Of a stretch of 64,000 nt of DNA, positions 26,463 to 36,109 are shown one piece after another (within the stretch, counting starts at the first letter, position 1; each line of letters opens with the position of its first letter). Location of the stretch: the NCBI RefSeq assembly GCF_000376985.1, contig NZ_AQYA01000037.1, positions 186,001 through 250,000 on the forward strand, given 5' to 3'. The DNA comes from Streptococcus henryi DSM 19005. GTDB lineage: Bacteria; Bacillota; Bacilli; Lactobacillales; Streptococcaceae. The translations under genes and the position numbers were made by a program. A model generated the notes under the pieces. The model worked only from the letters and a program-made list of their open reading frames with translations. It had not been told where the DNA came from and did not search any database.

Positions 26463-26527
26463 GTTTTTAATTCAAATTAGCAAGTATACGGTTTTTTAAT
26501 TCTTTTGGGTAATAATTAAAAAAAAAA
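26463..26527. promoter_or_regulatory. Candidate TprA operator region
   Basis: Direct repeats GTTTTTAATTC (26463) and GTTTTTTAATTC (26491), 28 nt apart, lie between the divergent regulator and pre-peptide genes. The second repeat forms an inverted repeat with AATTAAAAAA at about 26514. A regulator binding here would control both directions. Confidence 0.4.
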
Positions 26528-26549
26528 GGTTTAAAAAGCATAAAATGAA

Positions 26550-26578
26550 TTGACTGATAGTCATAAAAGTGCTAAAAT
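26550..26578 (+). promoter_or_regulatory. Promoter of the Phr pre-peptide gene
   Basis: TTGACT (26550-26555), a 17-nt spacer and TAAAAT (26573-26578), a strong sigma-A promoter. It lies 32 nt before the pre-peptide ATG and just downstream of the repeats at 26463-26527, consistent with repression. Confidence 0.7.
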
Positions 26579-26610
26579 AACTTCGAAAAATAGGAAAGGG
26601 GGGTTGTTAT

Positions 26611-26784
26611 ATGAAGAAAAATCACGGAATTAATAAACTAATGGCACTCATGTTATTAGGTTCTATTGTATTTGGTAATATCACCTTGTACAAACAGACG
26701 ATTCCAAGGGAGCGTTCGAGTTACTCATATGAAGTAAAGGGGCTAAATGAATCAGATAATCTTGATGTAGGTAAAGCTGATTAG
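26611..26784 (+). CDS. phrA: PhrA-like quorum-sensing pre-peptide
   Basis: A 57-residue peptide precursor with GGAAAGGGGGG upstream of the ATG. It has a basic N-terminus, a hydrophobic secretion helix (about residues 10-27) and a charged middle, and ends SDNLDVGKAD. The pneumococcal PhrA pheromone, as I recall it, is SNGLDVGKAD, so eight of ten residues match. It is expected to be exported by Sec, cut near the C-terminus and re-imported to bind the divergent TprA-like regulator, switching on itself and the lantibiotic genes. Confidence 0.85.
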   Translation: MKKNHGINKLMALMLLGSIVFGNITLYKQTIPRERSSYSYEVKGLNESDNLDVGKAD

Positions 26785-26821
26785 TCTAACCATATCTAAC
26801 ATTTTATTTAGAAAGGGGTGG

Positions 26822-26850
26822 TTGAAATGTTTTTAGATTCATTGTAGCAT
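26822..26850 (+). promoter_or_regulatory. Possible lantibiotic operon promoter
   Basis: TTGAAA (26822-26827), a 17-nt spacer and TAGCAT (26845-26850), 43 nt before lanA1. The match is modest, and transcription may instead continue from the pre-peptide promoter. Confidence 0.35.
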
Positions 26851-26893
26851 AACTAAATTTTTGAGAGAAAAAATAGAGAAATGGAGTATTGTT

Positions 26894-27073
26894 ATGGTCA
26901 AAAAAAATAACTCTTATAATAATGTGAGTTGGATTGAAGAAATCCAAGACCAAAATTTTAACGATGATGTATTTGGTGCATGTTCTACTAATACTTTTAC
27001 TTTAAGTGATTATCTTGGTAATAACGGTGGTTGGTGCACAATCAGTGTAGAATGTATGGCTTGGTGCATTTAA
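26894..27073 (+). CDS. lanA1: Lantibiotic alpha-peptide precursor (lacticin 3147 A1-like)
   Basis: A 59-residue precursor: a 29-residue leader (VSWIEEIQDQNFNDDVFGA) ending in a Gly-Ala C39 cleavage site, and a 30-residue core starting CSTNTF and ending ECMAWCI. Remembered lacticin 3147 A1 begins CSTNTF and ends ECMAWCK, and I count 23 of 30 core residues shared. All four cysteines and the thioether-forming serines and threonines are kept, so the lipid II-binding ring system should form. GGAG lies 9 nt upstream of ATG 26894; an in-frame ATG at 26861 has no good ribosome binding site. LanM1 is the likely modifying enzyme. Confidence 0.92.
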   Translation: MVKKNNSYNNVSWIEEIQDQNFNDDVFGACSTNTFTLSDYLGNNGGWCTISVECMAWCI

Positions 27074-27093
27074 TATCGGAGGAGATTATAATA

Positions 27094-27270
27094 ATGGATA
27101 ATACATTGCAATTAGGATAATATACAAAAGCAGATATGCTTGAATTGACAGAAGAAGATGTAAACGGAGCAGCGATTACTGCAATGACACCGTATACCCC
27201 ACAAATAGCTGACATTACTGCAGTTACAATAGTCGTACTACCAACAACTTCTTGTACAAGTCGTTGTTAA
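27094..27270 (+). pseudogene. lanA2: Lantibiotic beta-peptide precursor with nonsense codon in leader
   Basis: GGAGGAG is followed by ATG 27094 and MDNTLQLG, then TAA (27118-27120), then an open frame to 27270. The continuation reads YTKADMLELTEEDVNGA, a normal class II leader, and a core ending LPTTSCTSRC. Lacticin 3147 A2 has LQLGK at this place, so the TAA is most simply AAA (Lys) changed by one base. The core aligns with A2 but has Leu where the first cysteine of CPTTxCTxxC is expected. Internal ATG 27136 could restart with a 12-residue leader, but its ribosome binding site is poor. Probably defective, though the cognate enzymes are intact. Confidence 0.85.
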
Positions 27271-27296
27271 TGAACTAAATTGGATAAAAAAGAAGT

Positions 27297-30197
27297 ATGA
27301 AATATTCGCGAGAACAAGTTTTTCCAGAGGTAGATGAAATAGACTACAAAAATTCTGTTAAGCCTTTGTTAGAATATAACAGGAAAAATTTAAAACTAAA
27401 AAAATATGATTTCCATAATAATCATCTGCTTGTCTCAAATATTTCAGAAAATTATCCTTACCAAAAAATATGTAATGCAGTTGTTGATAGAATCTGGAAT
27501 GCACATTGGTTAAGTGAATTTAATTCAGATTTTGTAGACTATAATGCGTTTAGGATGACCATTTGTGGACAGCTTTCACAGATGGTTTTTTCAAATTTTA
27601 TAAGGTGTTTTGCTGAACAAATTCATGAATATGAAAATGATCAACTGAATAAACAGGAATTATATGCATTATATAATTCTGAATTGGTAGAGAGTAATTT
27701 AGAAATATTTAGAGAACAATATCCAGTCGTTTGGGCTAGATGCCATATTATGTTAGAAAATAGAGTAATATCATTGGGCGTAATGCTAAAACGTTTAAGG
27801 AAGCATAGAGAAGATATCTTTAGGGAATTTGGTATATCTACCAGTGAGCAAATTTTTAATATTCAATCGGGCGGTGATTTTCACAACAATGGTCAAACCG
27901 TTAATATTATAGAGTTCAATGCAGGTAAAAAAATCATCTATAAACCAAGAACTGTGTCTGGAGAAGTATGTTATAGAAAATTTATTGTAGCATTTAATGA
28001 ATTATTTAAAACAAATCTATTGAGTATAAGAGCTCTAGATTTTGATACATTCGGATTTACTGAATTTATTGAAAGAGTTTTTAATGAAAAAAATTGCGAT
28101 ATGACTGAGGCTGGAAAGTTGTTGTGCATAATGTATATGTTAAATGCATCTGATATGCATTTTGAAAATGTCTTCTGGACTTCAAAGGGACCAGTTCCGA
28201 TAGATTTAGAAACGCTTTTTCAGCCGTTAAGACAGAAGCAAAAGGGTAAAATTGAGGATGAACGAAGTGCATATAGTAAATTAGCAAGGTCAGTTTGTGG
28301 AACAGGCATTCTTCCTTACTCATTAGATAACCATGGAAATTCAGATGTAGGCTTTACTGGTTTTAGAGACGAGAATACTAGAAGCCCAGTAAAAACTTTA
28401 TATGTTCGAAATGGGTTTAGCTCTAATATAAACATTAGATGGAATTCAGAGGAGTTCGATGAAACAAGAGATTCGTTAATAGATGATACTAAATTTGAAA
28501 TGTTTATTGTAGAACGTTGCAAAAAGATTACTGATGGATTTACAGAGTTATATCATAAAATTAGTGAAAACAGGGAAATCTTTAAGGAGATTGTTCTGGA
28601 TAGTTTTGACGATATGAAAATTCGATATTTGCATAATATGACCTACAGATATGAACAGATTTTACGTGTACTAACAGCAACAGGGCCTTCTCAAGATATA
28701 GATTTAGCTCATATGCTAGTGAGTCGTTTGGCACTTCTAAGTTCAACGAGTGATATGTCATTGCCCTTGTCAGAAAGTAATCAGATTTGGAATGGTGATA
28801 TTCCGTATCTATGTGTTCGATTTGATAGTAATATTATTGAGGATTTAAATGGACAAGTAGCAATTCTCTCTACTTCACCTGTAAATGAATTTTGTTGTAA
28901 GGTACAAAATTTAACAAATCAGGATCTTGCTAATCAAGTAAGACTAATAAAATTATCATTTTTATCTAGAATAGCTGATTCTCATGATGGAAAGACATTA
29001 GATGGTGAATATATCGTAAATACTAGTATTGGAACTTGTGGACAAATTAAAGATGATTTATATCACATAATTGAAAATATAGTAGATAATACTTTGGTCG
29101 ATAGATTTGCTCACTTACCTGAAACTTGGATTGGACCAGTTTCTCGCAGAGGAAGTGGATGGCTTCCAGGAGTTTTAGGATATGATCTTTATAGTGGGAG
29201 AGTTGGTATAGCAATAGTTTTACTATTATATGGAAAATATTTTAAAAATCCAAAATCATATAATTTATCAAAAGAAATATTTGAAAAAATTTCTAATATT
29301 TTAAAATCAGAGAGTTTTGATAAGAGAAACCTCTTAAAAGTTGGCAATGGAGCTTATTCCGGTATATCAGGAATACTTTGGACACTTTATAAAGCAGGTG
29401 AAATTTCACAGAATGAAGAGTGGATGAGAGTTGCAAAATCCTCTTGGAAGTTTATCACAGAGGAAGTGACAATTGATAAAAATTTCTTTGATATTATTTC
29501 TGGAGGTTCTGGAACTGTAATACTACGTTATAATATGCTTTCTGATTATAAGTTACCAAATAACTTGCTCTCTGACATTATAGACATAGGGTATGAACAA
29601 ATATTAAATGTTGATGAGCAAGTTACTTCAGGACTTGCTCATGGAATAGGAAATTTAATTTGGTTTTTTTCAATTATAAATCGAAGACATAATGATGAGA
29701 GGATAGAAATTTTAATTCAAAAAGCACATGAAGTTATTATAAATAATTTCATGAACCATAAAAATGAGATATTAGTATATAACTCTCAGAACGAATCAAA
29801 TATTAGTAACTCATGGTGTAATGGATTATCAGGTCTTCTATTAGCTTATTATGAAGCTTATAAATCAAACATTATTGATAAGGATTTTGTAATTAAAATA
29901 ATTAAGCAACTAAAGAGGAATAAGATTCCTATAATTCCTACCTTATGTCATGGTGGACTTGGGGTTATAGAAATTCTTGAATACGTTCATGATGAATTTT
30001 ATAATGAAGTAGAACCGATATTAAATCATCTATATACTACGCTCTTTTGCCCTGCTCAAGTTTTTGAGTATCTAAAAAATTCAAACTCCAGATACGCATT
30101 AGGTCAAGGACTGTTAACAGGAAATACTGGTGCTTTATTATATTTACTTAAGCAAAAAGACAAAGCAATCAAGTTCAATCCACTTATTTTGAGGTAA
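27297..30197 (+). CDS. lanM1: Class II lanthionine synthetase LanM (first)
   Basis: 966 residues. The N-terminal dehydratase domain contains KIIYKPR (about 211-217), DMHFEN (about 285) and DLETLFQP (about 302), all conserved kinase-like catalytic motifs. The C-terminal LanC-like cyclase keeps the zinc ligands WCNG (about 839) and CHGG (about 884). It phosphorylates and dehydrates Ser/Thr of a LanA precursor and then closes thioether rings in the cytoplasm. By position after the structural genes it corresponds to LtnM1 of lacticin 3147, which handles the A1 peptide. It appears fully functional. Confidence 0.93.
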   Translation: MKYSREQVFPEVDEIDYKNSVKPLLEYNRKNLKLKKYDFHNNHLLVSNISENYPYQKICNAVVDRIWNAHWLSEFNSDFVDYNAFRMTICGQLSQMVFSNFIRCFAEQIHEYENDQLNKQELYALYNSELVESNLEIFREQYPVVWARCHIMLENRVISLGVMLKRLRKHREDIFREFGISTSEQIFNIQSGGDFHNNGQTVNIIEFNAGKKIIYKPRTVSGEVCYRKFIVAFNELFKTNLLSIRALDFDTFGFTEFIERVFNEKNCDMTEAGKLLCIMYMLNASDMHFENVFWTSKGPVPIDLETLFQPLRQKQKGKIEDERSAYSKLARSVCGTGILPYSLDNHGNSDVGFTGFRDENTRSPVKTLYVRNGFSSNINIRWNSEEFDETRDSLIDDTKFEMFIVERCKKITDGFTELYHKISENREIFKEIVLDSFDDMKIRYLHNMTYRYEQILRVLTATGPSQDIDLAHMLVSRLALLSSTSDMSLPLSESNQIWNGDIPYLCVRFDSNIIEDLNGQVAILSTSPVNEFCCKVQNLTNQDLANQVRLIKLSFLSRIADSHDGKTLDGEYIVNTSIGTCGQIKDDLYHIIENIVDNTLVDRFAHLPETWIGPVSRRGSGWLPGVLGYDLYSGRVGIAIVLLLYGKYFKNPKSYNLSKEIFEKISNILKSESFDKRNLLKVGNGAYSGISGILWTLYKAGEISQNEEWMRVAKSSWKFITEEVTIDKNFFDIISGGSGTVILRYNMLSDYKLPNNLLSDIIDIGYEQILNVDEQVTSGLAHGIGNLIWFFSIINRRHNDERIEILIQKAHEVIINNFMNHKNEILVYNSQNESNISNSWCNGLSGLLLAYYEAYKSNIIDKDFVIKIIKQLKRNKIPIIPTLCHGGLGVIEILEYVHDEFYNEVEPILNHLYTTLFCPAQVFEYLKNSNSRYALGQGLLTGNTGALLYLLKQKDKAIKFNPLILR

Positions 30198-30202
30198 TTA
30201 TT

Positions 30203-32347
30203 ATGAAGTATAAGATTATTAAATTACGCCCAACCATGCAAATCTCAAATACAGAGTGTGGGTTATGTTGTGTCAGGACAATTCTAGAAGCATTTGGCTA
30301 TAATACCTCGTTGATTGAACTGAGGCAAATAAATGAACCTGGGAGAGATGGATTAAGTATAAAACAGCTTGGTAGTATTTTATCCAATTTTGGAATAGAT
30401 TCTAAAATATATAAAATCCATGATATCATAGCATTCGAGAATTTGAATTATCCTCTAATTGCTTTTTGGAAAGATTCACATTTTATTTGTCTAGAATCAT
30501 TTAGTTTAAAATCAAATAAAGTCGTAATTATGGACCCTTCAATTGGTAGATTAGCTATTTCCATAGAAGATTTTAAGAATAATTTTTCTAATTACATTTT
30601 GTTTCCTCAAAAATCAGAACGATTTGAAAGCAAATCAAAAGAAAAATTTCGATTACTGAAGAGGGAATATCTGTGGCCGAAAGGAATTGTTCATATTTAT
30701 TTCAAAATTTTTTTAGTATTGCTGTCGATAATGTTAATTAACCTATCAGTTCCTCTAGTGACACAAGCTTTGATTGATAATTTGAGTTTTAAAAATGATA
30801 GACCTATACTCATAATTCCTTTTGTTATTCTATTTTTGAGTTTTTTCACTAACTATTTTAAGACCTATTTTGCTTCACAATTGATGTATAAATTCAGTTT
30901 ACACTTAATGACGGAAGGATTTAAAAGAATACTTTCTATTCCAGCAAAATATTTTTCTGTAAGAACACCAGGGGAGATTTCCTATAGATTTAATTCTTTA
31001 TTGAGAATACAAGATATACTAGGGACATCTTTTGTTCAATTTTTTATAGAGTTCCTTAGCAGTTTAGCGCTACTGATATATATATATTATTGTTCTATTT
31101 ATCTTGGAATTACAATAACATTAATTATTTCAATGGTATTATATTTTTTGTATAAGACACAGTTTAAAATATTAAATCTTTCTGACCAAGAAATTCACTC
31201 AGGAAGTAAATACCAGTCTATTCAATTAGACGCAATAGTTTCGATTAATAGTATTAAGTTGGGCGGATATGCAGAGAAGTATTTTGATGACTGGAAGAAT
31301 AATTTCTCTGAGTATCTTAGCATAGTAAAAAAAAGAATAGTTTTTCAACAAGGAGTAGTAGGAGCTACTATTTCTAGTTTACAAACGTCGATTCCTTTTT
31401 TAGTACTACTAGTAAGTCTAATGTTAGTTTCAATAGGATATCTAAGTTTAGGTCAGGCTATTGCATTACAAACAGTAGTCTCATCGTTATTTTATTTTAC
31501 ATCTTCATTGTTTAATATCTTTTCAAATTTTCTTGTTAGTTCGAAATATATCGAGCTATCTGAGGATATATTTGAGTATCCTATTGAAAAAAATTTTGAA
31601 AGCTCTTTAAAGGTAAAAGATGGGGCTATAGTATTAAATGATATAAATTTTAAATATACAAAGGATAGTTCTTGGGCTTTAGAAAATATCAATTTAGAGA
31701 TAAAAGATGGAGAAACAATCGCACTTGTTGGAAAATCAGGGTCTGGAAAAAGCACATTAGCTAAAATAATTTGCACACTTTTTGAGCCGACAAGTGGCCA
31801 AATTGTTTTTGGGGGACAAAACTATGATAATTATAATTTAACCACCCTAAGAGAGTCCATTAGTTATATTCCACAAGAGGCACATCTACATAATAGAAAA
31901 ATAATAGAAAATATTGACTATGGACAATTAAGTGATAAAGATAAATTAATAGAAAAATGTAGAGAATTGGGGTTTTTAGATTTTATAGATGCTATGCCTA
32001 TGGGTTACGATACGGTTGTATCTGAAATGGGTGGAAACCTATCAGGTGGTCAGAGGCAGCGTATACATATTGCAAGAGCCCTACTATCAGCCCCAAAAAT
32101 TTTAGTTATGGATGAGGCAACTTCATCATTAGATAATATAACTCAGGCAAAAGTTTATGATTTATTGTCACAATTAAAATGTACAAAAATTGTTATTGCT
32201 CACAGATTGGAGACAGTGCTAAACGCAGATAAAATTGTAGTACTTGATAAGGGGCGAATAATGCAAGTAGGAGAGCATCATGAGATGATTCAAGAAAAAA
32301 ATGGGATTTATAGTCATTTATTTACCTCAAATTTGTCAAACTTATAG
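30203..32347 (+). CDS. lanT: Lantibiotic ABC transporter with C39 leader peptidase
   Basis: 714 residues. The N-terminal C39 peptidase domain has ECGLCC (about residues 17-22) carrying the catalytic cysteine, a histidine in DSHFICL (about 91) and Asp in DPSIG (about 112). Six membrane helices follow at about 160-440. The ATPase has Walker A GKSGSGKST (about 511), signature LSGGQRQR (about 614) and Walker B ILVMDEATSSLD. It cuts leaders after Gly-Ala/Gly-Gly while exporting the mature peptides. It lies 5 nt after lanM1. Confidence 0.93.
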   Translation: MKYKIIKLRPTMQISNTECGLCCVRTILEAFGYNTSLIELRQINEPGRDGLSIKQLGSILSNFGIDSKIYKIHDIIAFENLNYPLIAFWKDSHFICLESFSLKSNKVVIMDPSIGRLAISIEDFKNNFSNYILFPQKSERFESKSKEKFRLLKREYLWPKGIVHIYFKIFLVLLSIMLINLSVPLVTQALIDNLSFKNDRPILIIPFVILFLSFFTNYFKTYFASQLMYKFSLHLMTEGFKRILSIPAKYFSVRTPGEISYRFNSLLRIQDILGTSFVQFFIEFLSSLALLIYIYYCSIYLGITITLIISMVLYFLYKTQFKILNLSDQEIHSGSKYQSIQLDAIVSINSIKLGGYAEKYFDDWKNNFSEYLSIVKKRIVFQQGVVGATISSLQTSIPFLVLLVSLMLVSIGYLSLGQAIALQTVVSSLFYFTSSLFNIFSNFLVSSKYIELSEDIFEYPIEKNFESSLKVKDGAIVLNDINFKYTKDSSWALENINLEIKDGETIALVGKSGSGKSTLAKIICTLFEPTSGQIVFGGQNYDNYNLTTLRESISYIPQEAHLHNRKIIENIDYGQLSDKDKLIEKCRELGFLDFIDAMPMGYDTVVSEMGGNLSGGQRQRIHIARALLSAPKILVMDEATSSLDNITQAKVYDLLSQLKCTKIVIAHRLETVLNADKIVVLDKGRIMQVGEHHEMIQEKNGIYSHLFTSNLSNL

Positions 32348-32482
32348 AATAGAAAGCATTATTGGATAGAGAGAATTGAAAATATTCATATAAGCAATTG
32401 TATGGAAATAAATAGTACCAATAGTATTAATATATTTTATTAACATTATAGGTATCATAAGAACTATGTTGGGAGGAGCAAT

Positions 32483-35251
32483 ATGGAAGTATGTTTGACT
32501 GAATCGTTTAAAAAAATTTTCAAAGATGATATTGAGCATTTTGAAATTAATATAAAGGAAGTTTCTAGAAAAAACATTGATATCCCTTCGATTGAAATTC
32601 AACTGAAGAGATGTTGCTATCAAATACTAGAAAAAAATTTATGGCAATTAAGTTACAAAGTGTTTGTTTACGAATTTCATAAGTTTAGAGAAGATAATAA
32701 TTTTCCTATAAATAATGAATCCTCTGTCGCTTATAATTGTTATATTTCTCAATTTAACGAAACAACTATTTCAGATTGGTTTGAGAAATATCCTGTTTAT
32801 CATAAATTGATAAAGAATTCCGTTGAAAATTTATTAGAATATATGACGGAAGTAATTAATAATTATTATAATGATTATAAGTCATTAGAGCATGTTTTTC
32901 TTAGTAAAAATACTAGAATAGATCAAATATACCCTATGGATTCAGACCCCCACAATGGTGGAAGAGTAGTCCTATGTTTTGTTGATGAAAATTCACATAA
33001 GATAATTTATAAACCGAGGCCTCTTACTGCTGACAAACTTGTAAGAGAAATTTTTCAAGAAGCTTTGAATTTAGAAAACATTTTAGGATTCGTTCCTGTT
33101 CCACGCAGTCTAGATTGTGAAGGTTATGGTTGGCAGGAATATATAGATAAAAGTTATGTTAATCATTGTGATTTAGATAAAAGTTATTATAATTTGGGTT
33201 ACTGTTCAGCTGTTTTTAGTTGTTTAGGAGCAGTAGATTTACATGATGAAAATATTATATTTAATAAAAATATGCCTTATTTTATAGATTTGGAAACAGT
33301 ATTCCAGCCTGCAAATACGAAAGTGGAAAAAAATCTAATAGATACAGAAAATGAGATGCTATCAAATTCTATAGTTACGACGTCAATAATACCGTCAAAA
33401 TTAAATGTATTTCCTCATGATATTTTAATTGGTGGTATTAATACGATACATCCTCAAGAAACAACTGAGATGATTTTTAGACTTAAAGATTTTGGAACTG
33501 ATGGAATGGATATTGTAAAAGAGACTATTAAGTCTACAAAGCAGTCGACCTCATTTTTATTTGATACTGAAAGAGATTTCAGACCTTTAGAATATCAAAC
33601 GGAATTTCTTACTGGATACGAGATGGGCTATCGTAAAGTTCTTCAATCTAAGAAAAAAATTAAGAAAGTAGTATTAAAAGGAGATTGTACACTGAGAGTG
33701 GTACTTAGACCTACAACACAGTATTACCTGCTGCTTGATGCATGTCTATACCCAGAAAATTTAACTAGTATTGAAAGTGTTAATAATAATGTCTTGAACT
33801 ATATTAAACCTTCAAGAATCTCCACGACTGTTCTAGATACTAAAAATATTATTTCAGAAGAAAAAAGTATGTTAGTCTCTGGTGATATTCCTTATTTCTA
33901 CATTAAATATGATTCGAAACATCTTGAATCTTACGCAGGATTTAAGTCAAGATGTTTCGAAGTATCACCAAAGGAAAACTTACTTAATAGATTGGATAAA
34001 TCATCAGAAAAGCAACTAACTATAGATAAAAGATTTATAGCTGAAGGTTTTTCATATATAAGAATTGCTGAATCTAGATTTAGAAAGGATTTTGGAAATA
34101 ATGAGAAAAACTCCATTCTATTTAACAAATTATTAGATTCATTGGCGTCACTTGATATTAACTATATGATTGGTTTTTTGTTAGGAAATGCAATTGAAAG
34201 TAAAAGTGAGGAAAAAATGGGTTGGATAACAGGTATTTATGGAAATACTTCGATATCTTACAATTCTATAATGTGTGTATCATTCTTTGACTCTGCAGGA
34301 ATACTTTTTGTTTTTGAACATATAAGAAATGAAGAGTACTCTAAAAAAATAATTGCTGGATTTTTAGAATTTGAGAATATTTTAAGTCGAAATAAGTCAA
34401 ATAACAGTGATTCAATTATTTCAGGAAAAAATTCTCTTTGTTTTTTGAAATACTATAAGAAAAAACAAATTCCAGAAATAGAGGAATGTTTAGTTTTAAA
34501 TAAATTCAATTTATCTGCAAATGATCTATTTGCAGATTCAATAGGTGCTAGTCATGTTCTATCAACATTTTCTAACATTAATCAAGAGTTGATGCAATGT
34601 CAATTAAATTCTATAGATTATGTGAAAAGTAAATTCAATAAATTTGGAATAGCTCATGGTGAACTTGGAATAAAATGGGCAGAGTTTAGATTAAATCAAA
34701 AATTAGGAAATTCTAAGAAAAGTGAACAGAACTTCCAAAGTGTCCTTGAAATGATAAATCACGTCAAAATGGATGAAAATGGGTGGTGTAATGGCAGTGT
34801 AGGTTTACTTATGGTATTGGCTGAAATGGCGAGAAAATTGAACAAGAAGATAGACTTGTTTGAGCTTGCAAAATATTTTATTGAAGTTAACGAATATGAT
34901 GATTGCTTAGAAATTGATTTATCTGTATGTCATGGTGCAGCTGGCATAGTCCAATCATTACTATTTGTATATGCAACCACTGACGATAGACGTTTTTTAG
35001 AATTAGCCAATAACTTCTGGGAAAAGTCCTTTAAAATTGCTAAAAAAAATGGGTATTATACTGGGGAAGAATCTAGAGATTATTTGTTAGGATACTTTTT
35101 AGGTTGGTCAGGTATTATTGATACTGCTATTTTATTAAGAAATTATAACAAAGACGAGAAGTCTTATATACCTTTAAATCTAAGCTCAAAAGATTATCAG
35201 AAAGAATTATTTAACAGCAACATGAATTCTTATGGGGGAAGTACAGCATGA
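32483..35251 (+). CDS. lanM2: Class II lanthionine synthetase LanM (second)
   Basis: 922 residues and clearly divergent from the first LanM. Dehydratase motifs: KIIYKPRP (about 173), DLHDEN (about 252), DLETVFQP (about 270). Cyclase zinc ligands: WCNGS (about 767) and CHGAAG (about 815). GGGAGGAG precedes the ATG. The 135-nt gap after lanT shows no terminator and no clear promoter. In lacticin 3147 the second LanM modifies the A2 peptide; here that substrate gene carries a stop codon, so this enzyme may be idle or act on a restarted peptide. Confidence 0.92.
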   Translation: MEVCLTESFKKIFKDDIEHFEINIKEVSRKNIDIPSIEIQLKRCCYQILEKNLWQLSYKVFVYEFHKFREDNNFPINNESSVAYNCYISQFNETTISDWFEKYPVYHKLIKNSVENLLEYMTEVINNYYNDYKSLEHVFLSKNTRIDQIYPMDSDPHNGGRVVLCFVDENSHKIIYKPRPLTADKLVREIFQEALNLENILGFVPVPRSLDCEGYGWQEYIDKSYVNHCDLDKSYYNLGYCSAVFSCLGAVDLHDENIIFNKNMPYFIDLETVFQPANTKVEKNLIDTENEMLSNSIVTTSIIPSKLNVFPHDILIGGINTIHPQETTEMIFRLKDFGTDGMDIVKETIKSTKQSTSFLFDTERDFRPLEYQTEFLTGYEMGYRKVLQSKKKIKKVVLKGDCTLRVVLRPTTQYYLLLDACLYPENLTSIESVNNNVLNYIKPSRISTTVLDTKNIISEEKSMLVSGDIPYFYIKYDSKHLESYAGFKSRCFEVSPKENLLNRLDKSSEKQLTIDKRFIAEGFSYIRIAESRFRKDFGNNEKNSILFNKLLDSLASLDINYMIGFLLGNAIESKSEEKMGWITGIYGNTSISYNSIMCVSFFDSAGILFVFEHIRNEEYSKKIIAGFLEFENILSRNKSNNSDSIISGKNSLCFLKYYKKKQIPEIEECLVLNKFNLSANDLFADSIGASHVLSTFSNINQELMQCQLNSIDYVKSKFNKFGIAHGELGIKWAEFRLNQKLGNSKKSEQNFQSVLEMINHVKMDENGWCNGSVGLLMVLAEMARKLNKKIDLFELAKYFIEVNEYDDCLEIDLSVCHGAAGIVQSLLFVYATTDDRRFLELANNFWEKSFKIAKKNGYYTGEESRDYLLGYFLGWSGIIDTAILLRNYNKDEKSYIPLNLSSKDYQKELFNSNMNSYGGSTA

Positions 35252-36093
35252 AGATTAATAATATAAGTAAAAATTATGGGAACTTAGCTATTCTGAGGGA
35301 TATAAATTTTGAACTTAAGAAAGGTGAAATTGTTGGTTTAGTAGGTAGAAATGGTGTCGGTAAAAGTACCTTGATGAAAATTCTTGTACAAAATAATAGA
35401 CCTGATTTGGGAGAAGTAACGAGAACTGACAATGTTGGGTATTTGATTGAAGAACCGAAATTGTTTTTATCTAAAACTGGTTTAGAAAATTTAAAGTATC
35501 TGTCAACATTATACGGAATAGATTTTAACCAAGAAAAATTTGGACACTTTATCCAAATCTTAGATTTAACGCAATCAATTAATAAGAAGGTAAAAACATA
35601 TTCATTAGGTACTAAACAAAAGTTAGCTCTACTTTTAACACTTGTTACAGAACCCGATTTTTTAATTTTAGATGAACCGACAAATGGATTGGATGTTGAA
35701 ACTTCTCAGAAGGTTTTTGAATTATTACAGCATTTAGCATCATGCGAAAATGTAGGAATTTTAATATCAAGTCATCAGTTAGAAGACATTGGAGAAATTT
35801 GTAATAGAGTTCTTTTTTTGGAAAATAGCTTATTAACATCGCAAATACTTGGAAAAAATAGTCATACTTCATTGATTGATATCGTTTTTCAGTCAAATAT
35901 TGATTTAGAAATTTTTACTACTATGCAAGCACTTGGAGAAATCGTCCAACAAGATGGTTTAAAAATTACCTTATCAGGAGTGATTCAAAGCAGTGAATTA
36001 TTCCAATTTTTCAATGAGCATTCTATTAAAGTAGTAGACTTTGAAACAAAAAAAGAAACACTTAAAGATATCTATTTGAAGCGCTCAAAATAA
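35248..36093 (+). CDS. lanF: Lantibiotic immunity ABC ATPase (LanF)
   Basis: 281 residues with Walker A GRNGVGKST (about 33-41), a signature replaced by YSLGTKQK (about 118), Walker B FLILDEPTNGLD (about 138-149) and H-loop SSHQ. Its ATG overlaps the lanM2 stop (ATGA), so translation is coupled. With the following permease it should expel lantibiotic from the membrane, protecting the producer. In lacticin 3147 the equivalent pair is LtnFE; no LtnI-like immunity protein is seen here. Confidence 0.88.
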   Translation: MKINNISKNYGNLAILRDINFELKKGEIVGLVGRNGVGKSTLMKILVQNNRPDLGEVTRTDNVGYLIEEPKLFLSKTGLENLKYLSTLYGIDFNQEKFGHFIQILDLTQSINKKVKTYSLGTKQKLALLLTLVTEPDFLILDEPTNGLDVETSQKVFELLQHLASCENVGILISSHQLEDIGEICNRVLFLENSLLTSQILGKNSHTSLIDIVFQSNIDLEIFTTMQALGEIVQQDGLKITLSGVIQSSELFQFFNEHSIKVVDFETKKETLKDIYLKRSK

Positions 36094-36109
36094 AGAAAGG
36101 TTGAATGTT

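Noticed and set aside
26827..26847. Six-residue ORF (MFLDSL) with a very strong ribosome binding site between the pheromone and lanA1 genes
   Set aside because: Too short to call a gene and without Cys or a leader pattern; it may be a chance ORF or a remnant, so it is not listed as a feature.
32348..32482. A third lantibiotic structural gene or promoter between lanT and lanM2
   Set aside because: Only a 13-codon ORF without cysteines and no convincing -35/-10 pair were found.
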